In this document: positions 52,660 to 61,441 of the stretch, one piece after another
How positions within the stretch are numbered: the first letter of the stretch is position 1
How the letters are laid out: each line of letters starts with the position of its first letter
Source: Bog-756 sp963703145
GTDB lineage: Bacteria > Actinomycetota > Acidimicrobiia > Acidimicrobiales > RAAP-2
Direction: 5' to 3'
Length of the DNA stretch: 64,000 bases
NCBI GenBank assembly: GCA_963703145.1
Contig: OY969793.1
Coordinates: forward strand, 2,914,001-2,978,000
Notes under the pieces: model-generated
What the model was told of the DNA's origin: nothing
Databases searched by the model: none
What the model saw: the letters and a program-made list of their open reading frames with translations, nothing else
Translations under genes and position numbers: made by a program

Positions 52660-52923
52660 TCAGTCCGCTCCCTCTTCCTCAAGCTGATCCTCCGATGGCT
52701 TCGGAAATGGGCTCTCGGGCTCGGCCGATGACCGGGCACCTGCGGCTATGCGCTCCTCCGACTCTTCGAGAATCGCTTGCGCCTGCGCTTCGGGGTCGTC
52801 ACTGGTGGCCTCCTCGGGAGGTCGGCCGTCTGCGCGGCTCGCCACCGCTCGAGGGTCCGGCGAGTCGCCCAATTCCGTGGACTCAGAGTCCAGTGGGCCT
52901 GGACTGCGTGCTTCAGGTGGCAT
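52660..52923 (-). CDS. acidic low-complexity hypothetical protein
   Basis: The 87-residue product is rich in Glu, Asp, Ala, Ser and Pro (SDDPEAQAQAILEESEERIAAGARSSAEPESP) and is probably disordered. The ATG at 52923 was chosen because GGAGG precedes it; ATG codons at 52944 and 52938 lie in the same frame. Similar short acidic proteins are common in actinobacteria. Function unknown. Confidence 0.55.
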   Translation of the reverse strand: MPPEARSPGPLDSESTELGDSPDPRAVASRADGRPPEEATSDDPEAQAQAILEESEERIAAGARSSAEPESPFPKPSEDQLEEEGAD

Positions 52924-52940
52924 CAGATGGTCCTCCATTG

Positions 52941-53150
52941 TCAATCAGGGTCATGAATGGGACAGAAATCAACGAGACCGCTGCCTCGCCGGGAATCCTT
53001 CCATGCGATCGATCCCTCCCGTTCGAAGGTACTGCGAATGACCCTGTCCAGGGCTGGCCCGGATTCGACGGCGTCGGTGACTCCTGCCATCAGCACCTGG
53101 TTCGGGCAACCACCATGGTCACATGCCAGTGCATACCCTTCGATGGTCAT
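52941..53150 (-). CDS. small Cys-containing hypothetical protein
   Basis: The 69-residue frame (MTIEGYALACDHGGC...AVESGPALDRVIRSTFEREGSIAWKDSRRGSGLVDFCPIHDPD) has C-x4-C and C-x2-H ends that could bind zinc. It ends at 52941, just upstream of the next gene, so the two may be coupled. Ribosome site weak. Confidence 0.5.
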   Translation of the reverse strand: MTIEGYALACDHGGCPNQVLMAGVTDAVESGPALDRVIRSTFEREGSIAWKDSRRGSGLVDFCPIHDPD

Positions 53151-53553
53151 GGACTGATGAAGTGGCCCACATCCCTTGATGGGGTCGCCGCCGGCATGGC
53201 CAGAGGGGGACACATGACACTGGACTACCCCGGGTGCTGGTCGACAAACCCTGTCGGACACCTCGGTGTCCGAGCCGTGCCGGCGAGCTTGGGGCACCGC
53301 AACACGGCCCGGACGGGGATACGGCCTACCCCTGGTCCGTTCTCTACACGCTCATGTTGGAGTCCACGAATGTTTCCGCACCGGCTATCCGTGGCCAGAG
53401 TGAGGGCCGGGAGGACCAGACCTGTGCCGGCTGCACCGGTCGCGGTAACAGCCGCCACATAGCGCTGCACTACGTGGAGCCAGGTGTCTCGTTCAGGTTG
53501 GCCTACCGGAACATGGGTATCAAGTACATGGACTGGAGCGGGAGGACATTGAC
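53151..53553. other. 403-bp gap, nothing recognised
   Basis: Open frames exist on both strands but none has domain or ribosome-site support. Confidence 0.35.
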
Positions 53554-53769
53554 GTGGACATAGCGATTGATGCCGACGAGGCATCACAGGCACAGGTGTA
53601 CTTGCGAGCAATGGCTGCGGCGATCGAGGGGGTCGCGCACGCCGCTAGCGAAGACCACCGGAGGATGTTTTGGACTGCGTATGTAGAGAGCGAGGCGAAG
53701 CTTGGAGAGATCATTCCTCCACACGGGGATTCTCTCGCTGAAGCCGGTCCCTACACCTCTGATCTCTGA
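53554..53769 (+). CDS. small helical hypothetical protein
   Basis: The 71-residue frame (MDIAIDADEASQAQVYLRAMAAAIEGVAHAASEDHRRMFWTAYVESEAKLGEIIPP) is amphipathic-helical. The GTG at 53554 follows GGGAGGACATTGAC at good spacing, the main support. Function unknown. Confidence 0.5.
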   Translation: MDIAIDADEASQAQVYLRAMAAAIEGVAHAASEDHRRMFWTAYVESEAKLGEIIPPHGDSLAEAGPYTSDL

Positions 53770-53938
53770 GCGCCACCCCCGTCCTGACCGCGCTCCAGCT
53801 CACACCACGCTCGCACGGGGCACGGCAAGGGTCTGCCCAGTCAGTTGTGCCGTCCACCGCAACCGCCGATGGACACCATGTGTTTGAGATCAACGAGTCA
53901 GGGCATTGAAATGCCCACTCACCTAGCAAGGAGGACAC

Positions 53939-54094
53939 ATGATCATCCTCGGGGTTGCCCTGATGTTGATTGGATTCATCGCCAAGATCGCCATCTTGTG
54001 GTCGATCGGGATTGTTGTGGCCGTTGTAGGGCTGGTTCTACTGCTGCTCGGAGCCGCCGGTCGTGAGATCGGTGGACGACGGCACTACTACTGA
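53939..54094 (+). CDS. DUF6131-type 51-residue membrane protein
   Basis: The short frame MIILGVALMLIGFIAKIAI, then LWSIGIVVAVVGLVLLLLG and REIGGRRHYY, has two hydrophobic helices and the GGRRHYY tail of DUF6131-type actinobacterial mini membrane proteins. AAGGAGGACAC precedes the ATG at 53939. It heads a small membrane-protein pair with the gene at 54161. Confidence 0.85.
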   Translation: MIILGVALMLIGFIAKIAILWSIGIVVAVVGLVLLLLGAAGREIGGRRHYY

Positions 54095-54160
54095 GACCAG
54101 GCCGGTTTAGCCCCATCGATGTGGGGAATCCCGTAGTGCAAGCAACTAGGAGGCAGGACT

Positions 54161-54412
54161 ATGGCTGGTGGACTTGTAGCGAGCATCATCGCAATTGCAG
54201 TCGGGGCCGTACTCGACTTTGCCGTGACGGTAGGGCCGGATCAGCACGGCTTCAACATTCATAATGTGGGCGTGATCCTGATGGTCGTAGGGGCTGTCGG
54301 AGCCCTGCTCTCGCTCATCGCCCTGTTCGCCGGGAGCGGGCCACGTAGGCACCGAACGACGGTCGACGACGGCCGTGGGAACGTGATCAGACGGGACGAC
54401 ACCTACATCTGA
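54161..54412 (+). CDS. DUF6458-like small membrane protein
   Basis: The 83-residue product has two helices (VASIIAIAVGAVLDFAV and VGVILMVVGAVGALLSLIALFAG) separated by DQHGFNIHN and followed by a basic then acidic tail (PRRHRTTVDDGRGNVIRRDDTYI). This matches the actinobacterial DUF6458 pattern. The ATG follows AGGAGGCAGGACT. It lies 66 bp after the DUF6131-like gene, and both end before a strong terminator at 54502. Confidence 0.78.
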   Translation: MAGGLVASIIAIAVGAVLDFAVTVGPDQHGFNIHNVGVILMVVGAVGALLSLIALFAGSGPRRHRTTVDDGRGNVIRRDDTYI

Positions 54413-54501
54413 TCCGGTAGCGCCCACCGCGTAGTCCGTAGCCCAGGTTTTGGGCACGGCATTCGGCGGTATGTAGTACCTCGAGGTAGGCAAGCCTCGG
54501 A

Positions 54502-54539
54502 GACGATCCCCCGGACCCTCCCCGGTCTGGGGGATCGTC
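54502..54539 (+). terminator. strong terminator after DUF6458-like gene
   Basis: A 16-bp stem with one G-U pair (GACGATCCCCCGGACC / GGTCTGGGGGATCGTC) and a 6-nt loop, 90 bp past the stop at 54412. Confidence 0.7.
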
Positions 54540-54589
54540 GCGTCGGCGAGTCCTGCCGCGAATCAACTGGCCTGCCCGAAGTAAGTGCC

Positions 54590-54631
54590 GGGCCCGGAGC
54601 TCAGGCGGCGGAACCTGAGCTCAACGGGCCC
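54590..54631 (-). terminator. terminator of the downstream minus-strand lipoprotein gene
   Basis: GGGCCC and GAGCTCAGG pair with CCTGAGCTC and GGGCCC around an 8-nt loop, with small bulges. It is 67 bp past the stop at 54698. With 54502-54539 it insulates the convergent genes. Confidence 0.65.
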
Positions 54632-54697
54632 GGCGGCGTCATCGTACTGGGCACGCCAATGGCAACCCGTCACCAGCGAACACCGGACACCGACCTA

Positions 54698-55798
54698 TCA
54701 ACAGGTCGGTGGGGTGCCAAGCAGCAGGTCCCCACCCCAACCCTGGAGCGTGGCTGGACTGTCCCCGGTAAAGCCCGAATTCGTTCCGGTCTTCGGCCAG
54801 AACTCGATGGAATTGGCGTGCTCGGCAACCGCCACCGCCACCGCCTGGCAGCCTGCCGTCCCGGCGTCCTCAGGCGAGTTCATCTGGAAGGAGACGGCGG
54901 TGTTGGCCGGGTCCGACGCATAGAGGGTGTCGATCTCGTTGTAGACGAAGGAGCCACCCTGGCTCGAGTCCAGAGCGTTGTTACCCAGGATGCACCAGGG
55001 TCCTCCCGAGGAGAGGGAGTTTGCGCAACGTTGCATGACCTCCGCCGTGACGGAGTCGTCGATACCCCGCTTCCCAGAGGTCGAGATTGTGGTGAACGGG
55101 CTGAATGGGTAGTAGATGGCTGTGTGGTGCCACGGCGAGTAATCGCTCAAGGCACCGTCGAGACAAGACTGCTGCACCGAATCCGTCCAGCCGTCTGCCA
55201 GCAGAGTAGGGGCCACAAGCGGCCCGGCTGCCATGATCATCGGCTCATCGGTGAGGGACGCACACGAGGCCACCACCACCTCGTTGATCAGGGGGTTGCC
55301 GTCGTAGCGCTGGGCCAGCGCGGACTGGAGGCCGGCCCAGGCCGTCCGGTAGTCCGCCTTCCACCACTGGCCCACGGTGGCCGGCTGGTTGTTCACATCG
55401 GTCGAGATCGGAGCCCCATCCATGGTCTTGGCCCACCCGGGGGCGTCGTTCGCGGCCCATACGCGGAGTCTGATACCCAGCGTTGCACCCGAGTGGGAGC
55501 TGTTGTAGCTGGAGACCGCGGCCAGATCCGCATCGAGTGTGGAGAAATCGAAGACCCCAGGGCTGGGCTCGAGCTGGGACCAGGAGACGTCGACCACCGT
55601 CCCGGTCAGCCCGGGCGAACTCGCCGCTACCTCGGAGAGGTCGATCACCGGATAGGGCTCGGCCAGATGGAAATAAGTCTCGCTTCCCTTGTTCACGATC
55701 CCCGACAGCAACGGCTTGAACCCGGGCTCGCTCGGGACGCAGGCGGAGATGGCGATCCCGGCAATCACTAGAAGACTGGCCAGTCCGAGGCGACGCAT
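54698..55798 (-). CDS. secreted lipoprotein, glycosyl-hydrolase-like
   Basis: The 366-residue product has a lipobox-type start (MRRLGLASLLVIAGIAISAC). The mature part reads like a TIM-barrel glycosidase: GIVNKGSETYFHLAEPYPVIDLSEVAASSPGLTGTVVDVSWSQLEPSPGVFDFSTLDADLAAV, then LGIRLRVWAANDAPGWAK and NPLINEVVVASCASLTDEPMI. This layout is seen in bacterial beta-galactosidase- or endoglycosidase-like proteins, but the acidic catalytic pair was not assigned. ATG at 55798. Confidence 0.75.
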   Translation of the reverse strand: MRRLGLASLLVIAGIAISACVPSEPGFKPLLSGIVNKGSETYFHLAEPYPVIDLSEVAASSPGLTGTVVDVSWSQLEPSPGVFDFSTLDADLAAVSSYNSSHSGATLGIRLRVWAANDAPGWAKTMDGAPISTDVNNQPATVGQWWKADYRTAWAGLQSALAQRYDGNPLINEVVVASCASLTDEPMIMAAGPLVAPTLLADGWTDSVQQSCLDGALSDYSPWHHTAIYYPFSPFTTISTSGKRGIDDSVTAEVMQRCANSLSSGGPWCILGNNALDSSQGGSFVYNEIDTLYASDPANTAVSFQMNSPEDAGTAGCQAVAVAVAEHANSIEFWPKTGTNSGFTGDSPATLQGWGGDLLLGTPPTC

Positions 55799-56037
55799 GG
55801 CGATGGTCCTTTCGTAGCTGATGCCAGTCCTATCCGGCGCCGGTGATGCTACGGACCAGATGTCAGGATTGTGTTAGGGCCGAGATGGCATCGATCGGGG
55901 AGCCCGCCCACCGACGTACTCCCCACCCTCGGTGTCGGCTCCCGTCAACAGGTGTAGTCACCCACGTTGCTATCCACCCACGAGACCCATCGTTCTGTCA
56001 TAGATGGTTAGATCGGCCGGCGGTTGCAGTAGGGGGA

Positions 56038-56391
56038 ATGTTGAACTCGACCAAGGGTGCAATCCAGGCAATCGAAGAGACCCTGGCGTCCTCGGTGGCG
56101 CTCCGACAGCATCTGAAGCGAACGGAGCGGGTTGGCCTGAAGATGGTGGCTGCCCTCCAGAGTGGGGCTGCGATCGCGGACGCTGTCGAGGCAGCAGGAG
56201 AGAGCCCGGCTGAACTCCGCCAGGCGTCACACGATTTCTTGGCGGACTACGAGTCGTGCCGCCACCGGATGCGTGAGCTGTTCATGGTGGCCTCGCTCGA
56301 CGAAGGGCTCTCCATTGGCGAAGTCGGCCGCAAACTGGGCGTGTCCCGTCAGTTGGCCAGCAGGCTCGTCCGGGAAGCCAAGGGAAGCTAG
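56038..56391 (+). CDS. small protein with C-terminal helix-turn-helix
   Basis: The 117-residue product has a helical N-terminal half (STKGAIQAIEETLASSVALRQHLKRTERVGLKMVAAL) and a C-terminal HTH SIGEVGRKLGVSRQLASRLVREAKG. The same layout is found at 25180-25536, where the HTH reads SVSELAQIWGFSRQMASRYAKEA, so these are distant paralogues. The ATG directly follows AGTAGGGGGA. A DNA-binding role is inferred. Confidence 0.7.
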   Translation: MLNSTKGAIQAIEETLASSVALRQHLKRTERVGLKMVAALQSGAAIADAVEAAGESPAELRQASHDFLADYESCRHRMRELFMVASLDEGLSIGEVGRKLGVSRQLASRLVREAKGS

Positions 56392-56586
56392 TCGGCATCA
56401 AACGCCCGGCCCATTCAGCCACCATTCGATCCTGGATCTGACGGCAGGTCTGCTGCATGGCCCCCGTCACTCCCGGGACACGACTCCAGTCGGTGTGAGA
56501 CCGGCATCGCAGGGGAGCTCACGGCGCTTCAATCCAGTCGTTCAGTCGACGACTTGTGGAGGCGGGCTGGCTGGGTCGGGGCGGTC

Positions 56587-56628
56587 GGCCCCTTATCCAT
56601 GGCCCCTTATCCATGGCCCCTTATCCAC
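56587..56628. repeat. 14-bp tandem repeat across a stop codon
   Basis: GGCCCCTTATCCAT occurs three times in a row; the last copy ends in C instead of T. The stop codon of the downstream minus-strand gene (TAA at 56621-56623) lies inside the third copy. Confidence 0.75.
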
Positions 56629-58021
56629 TGGGTGCCGTTGTGATGGAGTAGTTGCCGCCGGAGCTGGCGTCCAAGGAGACACCACTGGTCGCATCCTCTC
56701 CAACACACGAGTCATCTTCTTGCGTGAACGTCAGGCTCGAATAGGAGCCGGGAGGAATGAGGTTCCCCCACGTATCCTGGTCGGCGGGTTGCACAATCGA
56801 AGACCCATTGGCGGAGGTGACGTCGTCGGTCACCTTCATGGAAAAGCACTCCATCGCACCGTAGAGCGACCCGTTGACGACCTGGGCAAAGATTGGGCTG
56901 ACCTGATCGACCGTGTGAGAGAACGTCTCATGCAAGCCTTCGGCTATCCGGCGGGAGCGAATGTCATTGGAGATACTCACTTCGCTATCGAGAATGCCGT
57001 CTGTCGCCCAATCCGTTGGTGCTCCCTGCCCGGTATCACCAGTCGTATCGAGGGCCTGAAAGAAGCCGACGTAGGCCTGCGGTGCATCTTCCAGCGGGTA
57101 GTGCACGGTCATCGGGGCCAGGGTCGAATAGGGGGTGAAGTCGTCCAGGCCTCCACCCTCCGCATAGTCGGCGATAAATGCGATTACCCACGGCGCGCCG
57201 GGGGTTGACTTGGAAAATACGACCCACCACGTGAGACTCAGCTGGTTGTAGCCCGTCCCACTCAGTCCCGCCACGAATGACAGTGGGTAGGTGCTCTGGT
57301 TGGGGGCGCTGACAGCCGTTTTGGAGTAGGTCATCGGACCGCTGAGGCAGCCGCAATCGAGGACGGCGATCGATTCGTCCTGTGCCGATGGTGTCGTGTA
57401 CTCGCCCACGGAGGCGCGATCGTCCGAGACCATCGCATGGGCGTAGCCAGCCCAGGTGGTAGCGAGGACGCTGTCTGCGGCCGCCTGCGTAACGAGGTTC
57501 CCTGGGGGACCCGTTTCTGTCGAGGGAGCAGGCCCTCCGACCTGGGTTGTCACCAGAGGGGAGGATGAGGTGGTCGGAGACACCACCGAGGCACCGCCCG
57601 TCGTGGTGGGTGCCGGCGTGGGCTGGGAGGTAACTCCAGGCCCTACGGTCGTGGTCGTTGTCGGCCGCGACACGGTCGTAGTGGAAGAGGTGCTCTTCAT
57701 TACATCGCTGATGCCCACGGCAGATCCGGCTCCGACACCGAGAAGCACCAACGCTCCTACGATCAGGGCCACTGGGCCAACAAGCCGCATCCGTCGATCG
57801 GTGGCTTCGAACTGTGACGGGAGTTCTGGAATCTCCTTGGGCATCGGCGTCGGCGATTGCTGGGGCCTAGCACTCAACTCGCCTGTGGCCCGAGGCGGAT
57901 CCTCTAGCGACCCCACGACCGCAGGCTGGCCGTCCGGCGCCTCGTCGGTTCGTGATTCGGGTGGATACCACTTACCGTCGTTGGCCTGCCACCAGCCCAG
58001 CCCTTGCCAGGAATCGCTCAC
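56621..58021 (-). CDS. membrane protein with DUF2510-like N-terminus
   Basis: The 466-residue protein begins with a short tryptophan motif GLGWWQANDGKWYPPE (DUF2510-like), then a disordered linker, a membrane helix at about 78-102 (LVGPVALIVGALVLLGVGAGSAVGI), a Thr/Pro/Ser-rich external stalk, and a C-terminal domain from about 180 (AADSVLATTWAGYAHAMVSDDRASVGEYTT, then LSLTWWVVFSK). DUF2510 parts often start actinobacterial secreted or membrane proteins. GTG start. Function unknown. Confidence 0.8.
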   Translation of the reverse strand: MSDSWQGLGWWQANDGKWYPPESRTDEAPDGQPAVVGSLEDPPRATGELSARPQQSPTPMPKEIPELPSQFEATDRRMRLVGPVALIVGALVLLGVGAGSAVGISDVMKSTSSTTTVSRPTTTTTVGPGVTSQPTPAPTTTGGASVVSPTTSSSPLVTTQVGGPAPSTETGPPGNLVTQAAADSVLATTWAGYAHAMVSDDRASVGEYTTPSAQDESIAVLDCGCLSGPMTYSKTAVSAPNQSTYPLSFVAGLSGTGYNQLSLTWWVVFSKSTPGAPWVIAFIADYAEGGGLDDFTPYSTLAPMTVHYPLEDAPQAYVGFFQALDTTGDTGQGAPTDWATDGILDSEVSISNDIRSRRIAEGLHETFSHTVDQVSPIFAQVVNGSLYGAMECFSMKVTDDVTSANGSSIVQPADQDTWGNLIPPGSYSSLTFTQEDDSCVGEDATSGVSLDASSGGNYSITTAPSG

Positions 58022-58282
58022 CTGCCCTGCGGCCCCACGGAGCGATATCCCACCCAGTGAGCATCGGCGACATCACCCAGAAACTGAAGGCTTGGGGCGC
58101 CGGCCGGGTCGATGAGGCGTCACCCCGTTCCGAATCGCTCACCAGGGACCAGGCCCTGCTGTGACCCACTCCAGAATGGCCCGAATCCATCAATCAAGAA
58201 CGTGAAGGTCAGAGCAATCGACGGGATCCCCTCGCGGCCACCTGAACAACTCGGACGGCGGCCTATCGCCCACCACCGCAAA
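58022..58282. other. 261-bp gap upstream of the DUF2510-like gene
   Basis: Probably holds the promoter of the minus-strand gene starting at 58021. No gene or hairpin recognised. Confidence 0.35.
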
Positions 58283-60232
58283 CTACCCGTTCGCCACGGC
58301 CACGATGGGCCGGTTCAGCGGCAGGCCACCGTGGGAGCCTTTGAAGGTTGCATCGCCGAACGCGAAGATCCCACCGTCGGAAGCGGCCAGCCAGTAGCCC
58401 TGGCCATCCGGCGTTGCAGCCATGCCGACCACCGGCTTGTTGAGTGGAACACCTCCCTGCGAGCCCTCAAAGCTGGCATCGCCGTACGTGAAGATGCCCC
58501 CGTCGCTGGCCACCAGCCAGTAGCCCTTGCCGTCAGGGGTGGCGGCCATGCCGACGATGGGCTTGTTCAGGGGTGAACCACCGTGGGACCCGAAGAAGCC
58601 CGCATCGCCGTAGGTGAAGATGCCCCCGTCACTGGCCACCAGCCAATAGCCGTTGCCGTCAGGGGTGGCGGCCATCCCTACGATGGGTTTGTCCAGGGGT
58701 GAACCACCGTGGGACCCGAAGAAGCCCGCATCGCCGTAGGTGAAGATGCCTCCGTCGCCGGCGACCAGCCAGTACCCCTTGGCGTCAGGGGTGGCGGCCA
58801 GACCGACAATGGGTTTGTTCAGGGGTGAACCACCGTGGGACCCGAAGAAGCCCGCATCGCCGTAGGTGAAGATGCCTCCGTCGCTGGCGACCAGCCAGTA
58901 CCCCTTGCCGTCAGGGGTGGCGGCCAGACCGACAATGGGTTTGTTCAGGGGTGAACCACCGTGGGACCCAAGGAAGCCGGCATCGCCGTAGGCGAAGATG
59001 CCACCGTCGCTGGCGACCAGCCAGTAGCCGTCGGCTGTGGCCGTCTCGGTGGCGTAGACAGGTTGGATCGGCGTAGAGGCACTGTTCCCGACCGATATGC
59101 AGTTGCCAAGCGAGCTGCAGCTCACCCCATAGAAGACTCCTCCGGCCGCAATGCTGTTGATCGGGGTGGCCGGACCCCAGATGCCGTTGGTCTCCCTGGC
59201 ATAGGTGGGTTGACCCGGCACCGAGTAGGCGATGCCGGCCGCCGTGCAGTTGCCCACCGAGGTACAGCTGACGCCGAAGAAGACCCCACCCAGTGCGATG
59301 TTGTCGACCGCGGTGACCGGACCCCAGGTGCTGTTGATCTCCGTGGCGTAGGTGGGCTCAAACGGCGCCGTGGACGCCTCCCCGACGGCTGTGCAGTCGC
59401 CGACGGCCGTGCAGCTGATGCCCAGGAACCCGCCTCCCTGGGCAACAGTGGCGATCTCGGTCGCCGGGCCCCAGGTGCCGTTGATCTCCGTGGCGTAGGT
59501 GGGCTGGGGATGAGGAGAGTTCTGATCGTTGCCTGCCGCGGTGCAATTGCCCGGGGAGGAACAGCTCACGCCGTAGAAGAAGCCTCCGGAGGCGATGTTG
59601 CCGACCTCGGTTGCCGGACCCCACATCCCGTTGGTCTCGGTGGCGTAGAAGGGCTGGTTCGGCGTGTTTCCGTCAGTTCCGACAGCCGTACAATTGCCGA
59701 TCGACGTGCAGCTCACCCCACTGAAGGAGCCACCGGTCCCGATGCTGTTCACCTCGGTCGCGGGGCCCCAGGTGCCCTCGGACTCCGTGATGGAGATTGG
59801 CTCAGTGGCGTTGTTCCCGACCGCGGTGCAGCTGCCCGGAGTACTGCAGCTCACACCGAACAACCCGCCGCCGCCTGCGATCGTTAATTCGGTTGCCGGG
59901 CCCCAGGTACCATCGGTCTCGGTGGCGTAGAACGGCTGGCTGGGCGTGCTCTGGTCAGCACCCACACCGGTGCAGTTGCCAACGGACGTGCAGCTGACTG
60001 CGAAGAAGTTCCCGCCGGCTGCGAGAGACTTGATCTCGGTGACCGATCCCCAGGAGCTCACCCTGGCTGCACCGGCCGGCGGTCCCGGCGTCAGGCAGAT
60101 CATGGCCCCAGCCGTCACGCAGAGTACTGACAGGAGAAGTGCCATCGCACGGACAGCAGGCCGGCGCCCTCGCGGAAGAGATCCTCGAGACAGGACTTTG
60201 CCGGCGTTGGTCGAATTCTGGCGCAGGATCAT
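58283..60232 (-). CDS. large secreted protein of two repeat types
   Basis: The 649-residue protein has a signal peptide (near residues 30-60, MALLLSVLCVTAGAMICLTPGPPAGAA) and two repeat blocks. Block one is seven copies of about 45-50 residues built on WGPATExxxIAxGGxFxGVSCxxxGNCTAxG, each with a conserved Cys pair; seven fits a propeller. Block two is six copies of a 42-residue unit, GYWLVASDGGIFTYGDAGFFGSHGGSPLNKPIVGLAATPDG, nearly identical in DNA as 126-bp repeats. The ATG at 60232 follows GATTGGAGAACG. It is probably a surface adhesin-like protein. Confidence 0.88.
   Translation of the reverse strand: MILRQNSTNAGKVLSRGSLPRGRRPAVRAMALLLSVLCVTAGAMICLTPGPPAGAARVSSWGSVTEIKSLAAGGNFFAVSCTSVGNCTGVGADQSTPSQPFYATETDGTWGPATELTIAGGGGLFGVSCSTPGSCTAVGNNATEPISITESEGTWGPATEVNSIGTGGSFSGVSCTSIGNCTAVGTDGNTPNQPFYATETNGMWGPATEVGNIASGGFFYGVSCSSPGNCTAAGNDQNSPHPQPTYATEINGTWGPATEIATVAQGGGFLGISCTAVGDCTAVGEASTAPFEPTYATEINSTWGPVTAVDNIALGGVFFGVSCTSVGNCTAAGIAYSVPGQPTYARETNGIWGPATPINSIAAGGVFYGVSCSSLGNCISVGNSASTPIQPVYATETATADGYWLVASDGGIFAYGDAGFLGSHGGSPLNKPIVGLAATPDGKGYWLVASDGGIFTYGDAGFFGSHGGSPLNKPIVGLAATPDAKGYWLVAGDGGIFTYGDAGFFGSHGGSPLDKPIVGMAATPDGNGYWLVASDGGIFTYGDAGFFGSHGGSPLNKPIVGMAATPDGKGYWLVASDGGIFTYGDASFEGSQGGVPLNKPVVGMAATPDGQGYWLAASDGGIFAFGDATFKGSHGGLPLNRPIVAVANG
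58310..59035 (-). repeat. six 126-bp coding tandem repeats
   Basis: Bases from about 58310 to 59035 encode six copies of the 42-residue unit; the middle three or four copies differ at few positions, mostly silent. The near-identity suggests recent duplication or gene conversion within the locus. Confidence 0.85.
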
Positions 60233-60408
60233 CGTTCTCCAATCGCTCCATGGCGTACCTGTGGAGCTCGGCTTGTTCGCCTCGGCAGTACTCACTGCCG
60301 AGCCTGCACGATCACTCGCCGCATGGTAGGGGCGCCCACCACGAGACCTGCGGATGGCGATTCCGGTCCGAGCCGCACTCACCTCACTAGGTGGGGTAGA
60401 CCAGAAGC

Positions 60409-61353
60409 ATGATGCGGGTCGGCATATCCATCGGGACAGCCTTCGCCACCGATGGACCTGGCGGCCACCGGGACGGGCCGGTCTCGGTGCTTGCGCAGGC
60501 TCGGGCGGCCAACCGTGCCGCCCTCGACACGTTGACACTCGGTGATCACCACTCCACAGGCCCGGGTGGGTATGTGCAGAACGTACCGATGCTCGGACGC
60601 ATCCTGGCGGAATGGACGACCGGCCCGATCGGATGCCTCTTTCTCGTCCCGCTCTGGCATCCGGTGCTGATGGCCGAGCAGATCGGGACGCTCGCCGCCA
60701 TGTCGCCGGGACCCTTCATTGTCCAAACCGGACTCGGTGGTGGCGCTGGCCAGTTCCGAGCCATGGGAGCCGACTTGGGACAACGCGCTACTCGGTTCGA
60801 AGAGGGAGTCCTTGTGGTCCAGGCCCTCCTGCGGGGCGAGGCGGTGGACAGTGTCCCCTTCGCCATCGAAGGGGCCCGGATTGCACCACTTCCTCCGGTG
60901 GGTGCGGAATGGTGGATCGGTGGTGGAGTGCCGAAGGCCATCGACCGGGCCGCCCGGCTCGGCGACTGCTGGTACGGCAACGCCGACCTCACCCCACTCA
61001 CTGCCGCCCGGGACATCGAGATCTATCGGGAGGCGTGCGGCCGCCATGGGCGCCAACCGGTCCGAATTCCGATCCGCAAGGATGTGTTCATCGCCGACAG
61101 CCAGACCGAGGCCGAACGGGCCGGAAACGCCTTGGTCGCGGGCGGCTATCGAGGATTCGACCGGGAGGCCGTCGCCTTTGGCGACCCCGCCAGTGTCGCC
61201 GACCAGCTCTCCGTCTTCGGAGATCTGGGATTCACGGACATCATCATCAGAACCATGTCGCCGCTACCGTCCGATGTCGGTCCCCATGCTGCATCCCGAT
61301 CAGTCGAACTGGCCGGTGAGGTCCGATCGCTGTTGGGCGACCCGAATACCTAG
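60409..61353 (+). CDS. F420-type LLM class flavin-dependent oxidoreductase
   Basis: The 314-residue TIM-barrel protein has the LLM pattern RVGISIGTAFATDGPGGHRD, ALDTLTLGDHHS, WTTGPIGCLFLVPLWHPVLMAEQIGTLAAMSPG and QTGLGGGAGQFRAMGADLGQRATRFEEGVLVVQALLRG. Actinobacterial members of this group usually use F420, but FMN users also exist. It is monocistronic. The ATG pair at 60409 gives two possible starts. Confidence 0.9.
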   Translation: MMRVGISIGTAFATDGPGGHRDGPVSVLAQARAANRAALDTLTLGDHHSTGPGGYVQNVPMLGRILAEWTTGPIGCLFLVPLWHPVLMAEQIGTLAAMSPGPFIVQTGLGGGAGQFRAMGADLGQRATRFEEGVLVVQALLRGEAVDSVPFAIEGARIAPLPPVGAEWWIGGGVPKAIDRAARLGDCWYGNADLTPLTAARDIEIYREACGRHGRQPVRIPIRKDVFIADSQTEAERAGNALVAGGYRGFDREAVAFGDPASVADQLSVFGDLGFTDIIIRTMSPLPSDVGPHAASRSVELAGEVRSLLGDPNT

Positions 61354-61441
61354 TGGGTTCGGGGACGTCGATCGTCAGCTGGCCGGACCCAGATCGAGCC
61401 CTCTCGACCCCGGTGCGTCCCTCGCCGGTCTGTTTGGGCGG

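Noticed and set aside
54659..55771. 370-codon frame on the plus strand
   Set aside because: Antisense to the secreted lipoprotein gene, with no domain of its own.
58310..59035. 126-bp repeats considered as a CRISPR array
   Set aside because: Repeats are contiguous, encode a repetitive protein in frame and lack unique spacers; no cas genes nearby.
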